Both the position numbers and the translations under genes were made by a program. This document shows positions 41,319-49,591 of a DNA stretch of 62,093 bases, in pieces. Every line of letters begins with the position of its first letter. Position 1 is the stretch's first letter. The notes beneath the pieces are model-generated. The model did no database searches and was not told where the DNA came from. It saw only the letters and a list, made by a program, of their open reading frames with translations. Source of the DNA: JANYCG01 sp031431035 (GTDB lineage: Bacteria; Pseudomonadota; Gammaproteobacteria; Burkholderiales; Burkholderiaceae_C); contig JANPCR010000076.1 of NCBI GenBank assembly GCA_031431035.1, forward strand, positions 1 to 62,093, written 5' to 3'.

Positions 41319-41762
41319 TCAAGGCTTGTTGCGAATGTCAGCGTTTTCGCCTTCACCGCCCGTGGCAGCGTCTGCACCCAAGGAGATAATTTCAATGCCG
41401 CCGTTGGCTGCGGGGCTGTTGAAAACATACGGCTTGCCCCATGGATCGTTGGGCACACCGCCTTTTAAGTAAGGGCCATTCCAGCCTGTCACGCTGGCGG
41501 GCTTGGTGGCAAGTGCGTCCAGGCCCTCTTTGCCAGTGGGGTAACGCCCAACGTCCAGCTTGAAGAGTTCAAGCGACTTGTCAAGGTCGGCAATTTGCAG
41601 CGCAGCCGTTTTGGACTTGGCACCACCCAGCTGATTTAACACCCTGGGACCCACCAAGCCCGCTAGCAGGGTCAAAATCGCCAGCACAACCAACAGTTCA
41701 ATGAGGGTGAAGCCCCTGGCTCGGCGGAATTTTGCGTTTTGAGCGCCTTGAGTTTTAGTCAT
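41319..41762 (-). CDS. gspG: Type II secretion major pseudopilin GspG
   Basis: 147 residues from ATG 41762. The signal RARGFTLIELLVVLAILTLL has Glu at +5. QIADLDKSLELFKLDVGRYP and LDALATKPASVTGWNGPYLK are diagnostic of GspG, with the calcium-loop segment LGADAATGGEGENADI at the end. It polymerises into the pseudopilus that pushes substrates through GspD. It starts 26 nt after the gspF stop. Confidence 0.95.
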   Translation of the reverse strand: MTKTQGAQNAKFRRARGFTLIELLVVLAILTLLAGLVGPRVLNQLGGAKSKTAALQIADLDKSLELFKLDVGRYPTGKEGLDALATKPASVTGWNGPYLKGGVPNDPWGKPYVFNSPAANGGIEIISLGADAATGGEGENADIRNKP

Positions 41763-41788
41763 GAAATGAAGAATTTGAGTGGCCAAAA

Positions 41789-43078
41789 TTATATGGCGAG
41801 GTCATTGATGGAGAGGATTCCCAGCAGGATGGAGACAATGATGGAGGCGATCAGGACGCCCAAAATCAGGATCAACAACGGCTCCAGCAAAGTCAAGCCC
41901 CGCTTGATGCCAGTTTCTACATCGCGGTTGAAAATGCGGGCCAGTTCAAGCAACATAGGGCCCATTCGCCCGGTTTCTTCCCCTACTTTGATCAGACTGA
42001 GGGCCAAAGGTTCAAAAATGCCGGTGCTTTGAAGCGCATCGGTCAGTTTGCCGCCGCTTTTGACCTTGGGGCCAACGCTGGACAGGGCTTGCTGTAAGTT
42101 GACATTGCCGACCGTTTGGATGGCAATTTGCAAGGCTGTGAGCAAAGGCACGCCATTGCCTAACAGCGTCCCGAAAGACCGCGCAAACAAGGTTAAATCG
42201 TACTTGAGCAGCAACTTGCCGACCATGGGCAACCGCAAAACGCGGGCTTGCCACCACTGTTGGCCCGACGGTGTGCGCCACCAACCGCGAACCGCCAAAA
42301 AAACCAGCGCGCCAATGGCCGCAATCACTGGCCAAAAATCAGAAAAAATGCGCCCCATGGCCATCACGATGCGGGTGGGCGCAGGCAGCGCGTCGCCCAT
42401 GCCCTTGAATAGGGTTTCGAATTGCGGCACCACAAAACCGAGCATGGCAACCAGCGACAAAACTGCCACCCCAAGAAGAATTGCGGGGTAAATGGTGGCC
42501 GAAATCACGCTTTCACGAAGGGCGCGAAGGCGTTCCAGGTGCTCCACCAGACGCTCCAGAACCGCGCTGAGCTGCCCTCCGGCTTCTCCAGAGCGGATCA
42601 TGTTGATGTAAAAGTCGCCAAATTGCTGCGGATGGCGTTTGAGCGCTTGGCTCAAGGAGACGCCACTTTTGACGTCGTCCAGCAGAGTTTGGGTCAGCGC
42701 TACCATTTGCGGTTTGGGGCTCATGCCAATGAGAACGCGCAAGGCATTGTCCAGCGACAGCCCAGCTTTCAGCATGATCGACAACTCGCTGGTCATGGCC
42801 AAAATGTCGGGCTGCTGGATTCCATTGGATGAAAACAGCCCCCCTTGCAAGAGTTGACCACTTGTTTGTGCGGCGGTCTGGCCTTTCAAGACGGGGCTGG
42901 ACCGCCCGCCTGCCTGCAGGGTGCCTGTCATCGCGCCCGCCGAGGTTTCGTCGATTTGGATAGGCGTCAAGCCTTGGGCCAAAAGCTGGGTCAGGGCTTG
43001 GGCGCTGCTGGCCGCCTGGAGCTTGCCTTCGATGATCTGAGCGTCTGCCCGGGCTGCCCGCCAAGAGAAATCAGGCAT
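41789..43078 (-). CDS. gspF: Type II secretion inner-membrane platform protein GspF
   Basis: 429 residues from ATG 43078, inside the last codons of gspE (8-nt overlap); an upstream in-frame start is rejected. There are two T2SSF helical domains: LSIMLKAGLSLDNALRVLIG with MIRSGEAGGQLSAVLERLVE, then FARSFGTLLGNGVPLLTALQ with IKVGEETGRMGPMLLELARI. Three membrane helices include AILLGVAVLSLVAMLGFVVP and LLEPLLILILGVLIASIIVS. GspF couples ATP hydrolysis by GspE to pseudopilus growth. Confidence 0.95.
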   Translation of the reverse strand: MPDFSWRAARADAQIIEGKLQAASSAQALTQLLAQGLTPIQIDETSAGAMTGTLQAGGRSSPVLKGQTAAQTSGQLLQGGLFSSNGIQQPDILAMTSELSIMLKAGLSLDNALRVLIGMSPKPQMVALTQTLLDDVKSGVSLSQALKRHPQQFGDFYINMIRSGEAGGQLSAVLERLVEHLERLRALRESVISATIYPAILLGVAVLSLVAMLGFVVPQFETLFKGMGDALPAPTRIVMAMGRIFSDFWPVIAAIGALVFLAVRGWWRTPSGQQWWQARVLRLPMVGKLLLKYDLTLFARSFGTLLGNGVPLLTALQIAIQTVGNVNLQQALSSVGPKVKSGGKLTDALQSTGIFEPLALSLIKVGEETGRMGPMLLELARIFNRDVETGIKRGLTLLEPLLILILGVLIASIIVSILLGILSINDLAI

Positions 43079-44801
43079 CCGTGTGGTCCTCGGTCGCCTG
43101 CAACAACTCCTCCAGGCTGGTGATGCCCGCCGCCACTTTGCGCAAGCCATCTTCGTACAAAGTCGCCATGCCAGCTTTGGTGGCAACGTGGTGCAATGCC
43201 GACGCGTCCAAACCATCCAAAATGCCCCTGCGTACGCTGTCGTCTATCACCAGCAATTCGTGAATGCCACACCGCCCCAGGTAACCGGTTTGCCTGCAAT
43301 GCTCGCATCCCACAGCTTTGTAAAGTTTGGCAGCACCCAAGCCCAGGCGTTGCAGCCCACTGCTTTCCCGCACGGACGGCGCAGGCTCATCAAGCTGTTT
43401 GCAGTGGTCGCACAAGCGGCGCACCAAGCGCTGCGACATGACGCCGTTGACTGAGGACGTGATCAGGTAGGGCTCGACCCCCATGTCTTGCAACCGCACG
43501 ATGGCACCTGCCGCCGTGTTGGTGTGCAAGGTTGACAGCACCAAATGCCCTGTCAGCGCGGACTGAACGGCTATTTGCGCGGTTTCGCCGTCGCGCATTT
43601 CACCGATCATGATGATGTCGGGGTCTTGGCGCAAGATGGAACGCAAGGCGCTGGCAAAGGTCAACCCGATTTGCGGATGCACCTGAATTTGGTTGATGCC
43701 TTCAAGCTGGTATTCGACCGGCTCTTCAACCGTGATGATTTTGTGGGCGCTGGCGTCCAGCTTGGACAAGGCCGTGTACAGCGTGGTGGTTTTTCCCGAA
43801 CCCGTGGGCCCGGTGATCAGCAAAATGCCGTGCGGTCGAGCCAGCAGTTGGTTAAACCGCGTCAGGTTGTCGGGTGCAAAACCCATGGCGTCCAGGCTGT
43901 AGCGCACGCTGGAGCGATCTAACACCCGCATCACCACGCTTTCGCCATGCACCGTGGGCACGGTGGACACCCGCAGGTCAAGCTCGCGGCCTTTGACGCG
44001 AATTTTGATGCGCCCGTCTTGCGGCAAACGCCGCTCGGCAATGTCCAGGTGCGCCATCAGCTTGATGCGCGAATTCACGGCGGCGCTGTGTTGCGGGGCG
44101 ATCACTTCAGACGTGTAAATGACCCCGTCAACGCGGAAGCGCACATGCAAACCGTCGTCAAACGGCTCCAAATGAATGTCTGACGCACGCAGGTCGGTGA
44201 CCTGGCCAATGATCTGGTTCACCATGCGGATGACCGGGGCCACGCTGGCCAGGTCTTTCAGATGTTCAACAAAGTCGCCTGAGTCGGCCTCGGGGGTGTC
44301 AGCGTCCTCAATGTCCAGCGCGTCATCGTTGGCCGCCAGCGCCTTTTGAATGTCGGAGGCCAGCGCTGCGCAGGGCTGGATGGTTTGGCCAGAGGCTAAT
44401 CTGATTGCTTTGAGCACAAAAGCATCATCAGGAACTGCCATGGCAACCAGCAATTTAGAGCCTTCCAGACGAAGTGGGTAAACACTGTGCGCCCGCAAAA
44501 AGTCAATTTGCAAACCTTCGATTTCAGGTGTGACGGCGGGAAAGTCATCGCCAGGGACAAACGCAATGCCCAACAACTGCGCTTGGGCCTGCGCCACATC
44601 AAGCTCAGACACCAACCCCAAATTGACCAAGACCGCGCCGATGGCACCACCCGTTTCTGCCCGAGCTGCGTCCGCTCGATCCAGGTCACGGGCTGAAAGC
44701 TTGCCCGCGCTGACCAAAGCATCGCCCAGCGCTTGAGACTTTTGCGCCAACGCCGGATCAATGCGAGGGCGAACTGCGACGGTCGAAGCAAAGGCTGTCA
44801 T
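43071..44801 (-). CDS. gspE: Type II secretion ATPase GspE
   Basis: 576 residues from ATG 44801; a GTG 12 nt upstream is also possible. N1E domain at about 20-120, then the ATPase with Walker A GPTGSGKTTTLYTAL near residue 327, Asp box and Walker B IIMIGEMRDGETA, His box HLVLSTLHTN, and the zinc-binding tetracysteine CDHC (near 463) plus CEHC (near 497). It powers pseudopilus assembly at the cytoplasmic face. It is the first gene of the operon; I see no convincing promoter in the roughly 280 nt upstream. Confidence 0.96.
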   Translation of the reverse strand: MTAFASTVAVRPRIDPALAQKSQALGDALVSAGKLSARDLDRADAARAETGGAIGAVLVNLGLVSELDVAQAQAQLLGIAFVPGDDFPAVTPEIEGLQIDFLRAHSVYPLRLEGSKLLVAMAVPDDAFVLKAIRLASGQTIQPCAALASDIQKALAANDDALDIEDADTPEADSGDFVEHLKDLASVAPVIRMVNQIIGQVTDLRASDIHLEPFDDGLHVRFRVDGVIYTSEVIAPQHSAAVNSRIKLMAHLDIAERRLPQDGRIKIRVKGRELDLRVSTVPTVHGESVVMRVLDRSSVRYSLDAMGFAPDNLTRFNQLLARPHGILLITGPTGSGKTTTLYTALSKLDASAHKIITVEEPVEYQLEGINQIQVHPQIGLTFASALRSILRQDPDIIMIGEMRDGETAQIAVQSALTGHLVLSTLHTNTAAGAIVRLQDMGVEPYLITSSVNGVMSQRLVRRLCDHCKQLDEPAPSVRESSGLQRLGLGAAKLYKAVGCEHCRQTGYLGRCGIHELLVIDDSVRRGILDGLDASALHHVATKAGMATLYEDGLRKVAAGITSLEELLQATEDHTDA

Positions 44802-45012
44802 GGATAGAAACACATTTGTTTAGGTCGGTTAGGCTCAAATTACCGGGTATGGTAAGGGCAAACTGTAAAATAGCTTGCCAGAATGGACTGACAATGCTAC
44901 CCAAGCCCGGCAATACCAACCAATTCAGCCAAACCAGGATGGGTGCAAAGCAGGTGCCCAGTAGGATAATGACACCAGGGGCTGCATGTTTGACCCCAAA
45001 ACCATCGATACC

Positions 45013-45040
45013 TTGGTATTTTTTGACATGCTTTTAATAA
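45013..45040 (+). promoter_or_regulatory. Possible promoter of the GT2 gene
   Basis: TTGGTA (45013-45018) and TAATAA (45035-45040) are 16 nt apart, 44 nt before the GTG start. The rest of the 44802-45083 gap shows no other feature that I can support. Confidence 0.35.
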
Positions 45041-45083
45041 CCGACGCTGAAAACACCCGTTTTGAGCCAGGACAAGCCTTGTT

Positions 45084-46016
45084 GTGAGCGCACTCGTCTC
45101 TGTTGTCATTGTTAACTACAACGCCGGCGCTTTGCTGCGCGGATGTGTCACGTCGATCTTGAATTGCCCCTTGGATGTCGAGATTGTGGTGGTGGACAAC
45201 GCGTCCCACGACGACAGCCTGAGCCTCCTGGACGACTTGATCCATTCAAACGGCAACGTCAATGGCAGCAGCGTGCAGCCCCGGCTGAAAATCATTCGCA
45301 ACGCCTCCAACCTCGGATTTGCAAGCGCCTGTAACATTGGTTTGCGGGTCAGCACCGCCCCCAACCTTTTGTTTTTGAACCCAGATTGCTCGTTTGAGCC
45401 GTCTGCCTTGGGCGAATTGGTGAATGCCCTGAACGCGGAGCCGCGCATTGGCATGGTGGGCGGTTTGCTCACCAACCTGGATGGCAGCGAGCAGGTGGGC
45501 GCGCGCCGCGCCGTGCCCACGCCGTGGCGCTCGTTCGTGCGAGCGTTTGGCCTGGTGAACCTGGCCCGCTGGTGGCCCAAGCTGTTTTTTGATTTCAACC
45601 TGAACCGACAGCCCTTGCCCGACCATCCGGTCGAGGTAGAAGCCATTTCAGGCGCCTGCATGATGGTCAAACGCACGGCGCTGGCTGACGTGGACGAATG
45701 GGACGAAGGCTACTTTTTGCACTGCGAAGACCTGGACTGGTGCATGCGGTTTCGGCAGCGTGGCTGGAAAATCATGTTTGTACCAGCCGCCGTGGTCACC
45801 CACGTTTTAGGTGTTTGCGGCAGAAACCGGCCAGTGTTTGTTGAATGGCATAAACACAAGGGCATGATGCGGTTTTATCGCAAGTTCTTCAAAGAAGACT
45901 ACCCCGGCTTGCTGATGCTGCTGGTGGGTGCGGGAGTTTGGCTGCGCTTCAGTCTGGTTGCCGCCCACCATTCGAGCAAACGGTTTGGCGAGACGGTGAA
46001 GCGAATTTTGCTATAA
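45084..46016 (+). CDS. Family 2 glycosyltransferase (rhamnosyltransferase-like)
   Basis: 310 residues from GTG 45084. ALVSVVIVNYNAGALLRGCV is the GT2 N-terminus, VEIVVVDNASHDDSLSLLDD the nucleotide-binding strand, and LLFLNPDCSFEP the D-x-D-like acidic motif. SGACMMVKRTALADVDEWDE and FFLHCEDLDW-like YFLHCEDLDWCMRFRQRGWK are the acceptor-side segments. A C-terminal hydrophobic helix (LLMLLVGAGVWLRF) may anchor it to the membrane. It is divergent from gspE and separated from the main glycan genes by the secretion operon. A strong terminator follows two bases after the stop. Confidence 0.92.
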   Translation: MSALVSVVIVNYNAGALLRGCVTSILNCPLDVEIVVVDNASHDDSLSLLDDLIHSNGNVNGSSVQPRLKIIRNASNLGFASACNIGLRVSTAPNLLFLNPDCSFEPSALGELVNALNAEPRIGMVGGLLTNLDGSEQVGARRAVPTPWRSFVRAFGLVNLARWWPKLFFDFNLNRQPLPDHPVEVEAISGACMMVKRTALADVDEWDEGYFLHCEDLDWCMRFRQRGWKIMFVPAAVVTHVLGVCGRNRPVFVEWHKHKGMMRFYRKFFKEDYPGLLMLLVGAGVWLRFSLVAAHHSSKRFGETVKRILL

Positions 46017-46018
46017 AT

Positions 46019-46039
46019 GAACCTGCAGGTTCTTTTTTT
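46019..46039 (+). terminator. Terminator GAACCTGCAGGTTC-T7
   Basis: A 14-bp perfect palindrome (46019-46032) runs straight into seven T (46033-46039), immediately past the GT2 stop codon. It shares its core with the palindrome at 7305-7344 and also lies next to a dispersed element, copy D. Confidence 0.75.
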
Positions 46040-46060
46040 GAAAAAATGGGTCAAAAAGCC

Positions 46061-46132
46061 CAAAATATCAACAAAATAGGCCTCTAGCTCTCGAACTATA
46101 TAGATAGTTTGCTATAAATTATATAGCAAACT
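46061..46132 (-). repeat. Dispersed 3'-end element, copy D
   Basis: On the minus strand: AGTTTGCTATA-TAATT-TATAGCAAACT (a perfect 11-bp stem), ATCTATATAG, then TTCGAGAGCTAGAGGCCTAT followed by TTTGTTGATATTTTG. It is the best-preserved copy. It follows the 3' end of the minus-strand TauE/SafE gene (46223) in the same relative orientation as copies A-C. Confidence 0.9.
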
Positions 46133-46222
46133 GCGGGCGATGCGTTATGCCTTTCAAAGCGCTTGACCACATTCACCTTCTCACTGCAACCTCCGCTTTC
46201 GGCCCCCAAGCTCCAAGGCTGA

Positions 46223-46996
46223 TCAGCGTCCGGTCAGTACCGGGCCGAATCCGTCCCAAACCAGCTTGCAGCCCGTCAAAAACATGCCGCCGTAGACCAA
46301 ACGGTAAAAAAGTTTTTCGCTGATGCGCCGGGCAATCCGAACGCCCACCCAAACACCCACGGGAACGAAGGGCAACAACACCGCCGAGGTGGCCAGATTG
46401 CGCAGGTCAAACAGGCCCAGCCAGGCGTAAGGCACCCATTTACTCAGGTTCACTACAAAAAACAAAAACGCCATGGTGGCGGTGTAAACCACGGGCTTCA
46501 GGCGCATGGGAATGACGTAAGCCGACACGGGTGGGCCGCCTGCATGGGCGATGAAACTGGTGAAACCTGAGGTGGTTGCCAACACAGCGCCCAACCACTT
46601 GGGTGGCGGCACGCTGCTGGCTTGCGGTGGAAAAATCAAACGTTGCGCCAAAAATAGCAGGGTGAAGAGGCCCACAATGCCTGCCACCAAGTGGCTGTCG
46701 AGCACCTTGAACAACAGGGTGCCAATGACTGTGCCCAACAGCGCAAACGGCACCAAAAACTGCAGTAAGCGGCGATCAAAGTCTTTGCGAAACGCGGCCA
46801 TGCCCAGTAAATCGGCCAAAAGCAAGACGGGCATGAGCAAAGCCGCCGCCTGCGGCACAGTGACCGACAAAGCGATCATGGGCACAGCCAAAGAACCAAT
46901 GCCTGTGCCAAAACCGCTTTTGCTGATGCCGATCAGAATGACCGAAGGAATGGCGACCAGGTAAAAAAACGGGTCGGCAATGATCTCAAAAGGCAT
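46223..46996 (-). CDS. TauE/SafE-family membrane transporter
   Basis: 257 residues with about eight membrane helices. The N-terminal repeat SVILIGISKSGFGTGIGSLA and the second-half repeat GAVLATTSGFTSFIAHAGGP carry the paired G-x-G segments of the TauE/SafE (DUF81) family, whose members export sulfite or organosulfur or organic anions. It lies 93 nt after the second livF on the same strand, so it may belong to the catabolic cluster as an anion exporter. The substrate is unknown. Confidence 0.88.
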   Translation of the reverse strand: MPFEIIADPFFYLVAIPSVILIGISKSGFGTGIGSLAVPMIALSVTVPQAAALLMPVLLLADLLGMAAFRKDFDRRLLQFLVPFALLGTVIGTLLFKVLDSHLVAGIVGLFTLLFLAQRLIFPPQASSVPPPKWLGAVLATTSGFTSFIAHAGGPPVSAYVIPMRLKPVVYTATMAFLFFVVNLSKWVPYAWLGLFDLRNLATSAVLLPFVPVGVWVGVRIARRISEKLFYRLVYGGMFLTGCKLVWDGFGPVLTGR

Positions 46997-47089
46997 GGTG
47001 GAAACGGAGAATCAGGTCAAACCCTGCGCAGGGCAATGGCAGGGGTCGTGGAATGGGCTGTGGAAAGTGCCGTGGAAAGGGCACCGACC

Positions 47090-47803
47090 TCAATCAACAT
47101 CCAGCCCCAGGTAAGCCCGCTGAATTTCCGGACGGCTCAAAAGCTCGCTGGCTTGCCCCTGGGCGACGATGCGGCCCTCTTCCATCACGTAGGCGCGCCC
47201 TGCCAATTGCATGGCCATGGCGACGTTTTGCTCTACCAGCAGCACCGACGTGCCCTGTGCATTGATGGCGCGAATCGCCTTGAACATCTCCAACACAATG
47301 ACCGGAGCCAAGCCCAGCGAGGGCTCATCCAGCAACAATAGCTTGGGCCGCGCCATCAAAGCCCGGCCAATTGCCACCATTTGCTGCTGCCCGCCTGACA
47401 AAGACCCCGCCAAATCGGGTAGTTTTTTTTCAAGTGCCGGAAACAAGGCCAGCACTTCGGCCAGGGACTGCTGACGCCGTGCCTTGGCGGATGCAACGTA
47501 GCTGCCCAGTTCCAGATTTTCGAGCACGGTCATGGACGTGAACAGCCTGCGCCCCTCTGGAACGATGGCAACGCCCTGGTCGCAAAACTTGTGACTGGCA
47601 AGCTGCGTGATGTCTGCGCCATTGAAGCGAATGGCCCCTGCCGCAGCCCGGTGCAAGCCCGCAATGGCATTGATCAAAGTGGTTTTGCCCGCGCCGTTGG
47701 GGCCGACCACGCAGACCAGTTCGCCCGACTGGACTTGCAGGCTGACGCCCCACAGCGCAGGCGCAGCGCCGTAATTGACCTTCACATCGTTGACTTCAAG
47801 CAT
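47090..47803 (-). CDS. livF: ABC transporter ATP-binding protein, LivF type (second set)
   Basis: 237 residues, standard LivF length. Walker A GPNGAGKTTLINAIAG, signature LSGGQQQMVAIGRALMARPK, Walker B LLLLDEPSLGLAP and LVEQNVAMAMQLA with the switch region. It overlaps the upstream LivM-LivG fusion gene by 8 nt. It is the last gene of the second transporter set, followed by the TauE/SafE gene. Confidence 0.94.
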   Translation of the reverse strand: MLEVNDVKVNYGAAPALWGVSLQVQSGELVCVVGPNGAGKTTLINAIAGLHRAAAGAIRFNGADITQLASHKFCDQGVAIVPEGRRLFTSMTVLENLELGSYVASAKARRQQSLAEVLALFPALEKKLPDLAGSLSGGQQQMVAIGRALMARPKLLLLDEPSLGLAPVIVLEMFKAIRAINAQGTSVLLVEQNVAMAMQLAGRAYVMEEGRIVAQGQASELLSRPEIQRAYLGLDVD

Positions 47804-49589
47804 GCGGCGCTCCCGCTGAACCCAGGTAGGCCGTCATGACCTCAGGGGTTTTCATCACTACTTTGGGGTCGCCCTGGGCGATCAATTTGCCGTAATTGAG
47901 CACGGCAATTCGGTCTGTCAGTGCCATCACCGCGTGCATGACATGCTCGACAAAGACAATGGTGGCGCCACGATCCCTGATTTTGCGAATCAATGTGACG
48001 GCTTCATTGATCTCAGCTGGCGTCATGCCAGACAAAACCTCGTCCAGCAAAACCAGCTTGGGGCGCGAGGCCAGCGCTCTGGCCAGTTCCAGAAACTTGC
48101 GCTGGTGCAGGTTCAGGTCATCAGGCAACGACTCGGCTTTGTCGGCCAACCCGGTGAATTCAAGCCATTTCCAGGCTTCTTGCGTGGCTTGAGAATGGTC
48201 CAGCGCTGCGGCACCAAACATGGCCACCATGGACACGTTTTGCAGCACGTTCATGTGGGCAAAAGGCCGGGGAATTTGGTAAGTGCGTGCCACACCCGCA
48301 TTGGCAATACGGTGCGCAGGCAAATGCGACACGTCTTGCCCAGCCAGCAGAATTTGCCCACCGGAGGCCTGAAAGTGACCACTCACAACGTTGATAAAGG
48401 TTGATTTGCCCGACCCGTTGGGGCCAAGCAGACCCAAGATCTCGCCCTCAAACACCTGCAGGTTCACGCCGTCCAAAGCGCGAACACCTTTGAAGGATTT
48501 GGACAGATTGCGCACTTCGAGCAGCACTTGGGTGGAAGGTGAGGCGCAGCGGCTTTCAGCCATTTGGTCGGCAGGCACCGTCGCATCAGCCTCCAAGACG
48601 CTGTGTTTGCCATGCTCAGCGCCCGCTGGTTTGGGCTTTCGCATGAAGTAACCCAAGATGCCATTGGGCATGAACAAGATGACCGCCACCAACACGGCAC
48701 CAAACACCGCTTTGCCTGCCACGGCACTGTCTCCCGCCGTGAAAGCGTATTGCAAGCAAGTAATTGCCACGGCACCCACGGCCGGCCCGGCCCAATGCCG
48801 CGTGCCACCCAAAACACTCATCAGCACCACGGTCAGCGGCACGGTGATGGTGAAAGTCTCGCCTGCGGTGACGTAGTTGACAAACAAAGCGTGAATGCCA
48901 CCGGCCAACCCCGCCAGCGCGCAAGAAATGGCAAATGCCACCAATTTGTAGCGCTGGGTGGGCACGCCCATGACCTCCGCCACATCTTCATCGTCATGAA
49001 TGGCAAAGAGCCCAATGCCAAGTTTGGAGGCGTGAATTCGCCACGCCACCCAAAGCGACAAAACCGCCCCGACCACTGCCATCAGGTAGATCGACGACGG
49101 TGCTGTTGGCCCCAGGGCCGGAACCGCAACCGATGCCAACGACACCCCCGGCCCTCCGTCAATTCGGGTGTTCAGCACAATCGTGCCGACGACAAAAGTA
49201 ATTGCCAAAGTCAGCAAAGCAAACAACTCGCCGCGAACGGCTTTGACCCGGAAAACCACCGCTCCCAAGGCCACCCCCAATAGCGACGCCAAGGCGGCAG
49301 CGGCGGGCAGCGTCCACAAAAACGGCCAGTTCAGATTGGCCGCCAATCCGGCCGACGTGTACATGCCGATGCCAAAAAACGCTCCGTGGCCGAACGAAAA
49401 ATACCCCGAGTAGCCAGACAGAATGTTCCATGACAGCGCCAGAATCATCCAGTGGCAAATCAGGTACAAAAAGGACTCGTAAAAGGCAGGCAAACCCAAC
49501 CAGGGCACGCTGGCCAGCGCCGCGCCAGCCAACAGAATGCCCGGCACCGTCTTGTTCAGGGAACGGCTACCCACTAAATTCGACTGCAT
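47796..49589 (-). CDS. LivM-LivG fusion (permease-ATPase) of a Liv-type ABC transporter
   Basis: 597 residues from ATG 49589; an upstream in-frame extension overlaps livH and is rejected. Residues 1-320 are LivM: ILSGYSGYFSFGHGAFFGIG, AIHDDEDVAEVMGVPTQRYK and the GGTRHWAGPAVGAV segment. A linker of about 30 polar residues leads to LivG (about 350-597): Walker A GPNGSGKSTFINVVSG, IANAGVARTYQIPRPFAHMN and Walker B LVLLDEVLSGMTPAE, where the usual 'DEP' is DEV. The signature loop LNLHQRKFLELARAL is degenerate. The fusion fixes a 1:1 permease:ATPase stoichiometry. Confidence 0.92.
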   Translation of the reverse strand: MQSNLVGSRSLNKTVPGILLAGAALASVPWLGLPAFYESFLYLICHWMILALSWNILSGYSGYFSFGHGAFFGIGMYTSAGLAANLNWPFLWTLPAAAALASLLGVALGAVVFRVKAVRGELFALLTLAITFVVGTIVLNTRIDGGPGVSLASVAVPALGPTAPSSIYLMAVVGAVLSLWVAWRIHASKLGIGLFAIHDDEDVAEVMGVPTQRYKLVAFAISCALAGLAGGIHALFVNYVTAGETFTITVPLTVVLMSVLGGTRHWAGPAVGAVAITCLQYAFTAGDSAVAGKAVFGAVLVAVILFMPNGILGYFMRKPKPAGAEHGKHSVLEADATVPADQMAESRCASPSTQVLLEVRNLSKSFKGVRALDGVNLQVFEGEILGLLGPNGSGKSTFINVVSGHFQASGGQILLAGQDVSHLPAHRIANAGVARTYQIPRPFAHMNVLQNVSMVAMFGAAALDHSQATQEAWKWLEFTGLADKAESLPDDLNLHQRKFLELARALASRPKLVLLDEVLSGMTPAEINEAVTLIRKIRDRGATIVFVEHVMHAVMALTDRIAVLNYGKLIAQGDPKVVMKTPEVMTAYLGSAGAPHA

Positions 49590-49591
49590 GG

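Noticed and set aside
44816..45037. 73-residue plus-strand ORF in the gspE/GT2 gap
   Set aside because: No family resemblance, no ribosome-binding site, and it overlaps the likely promoter of the GT2 gene.
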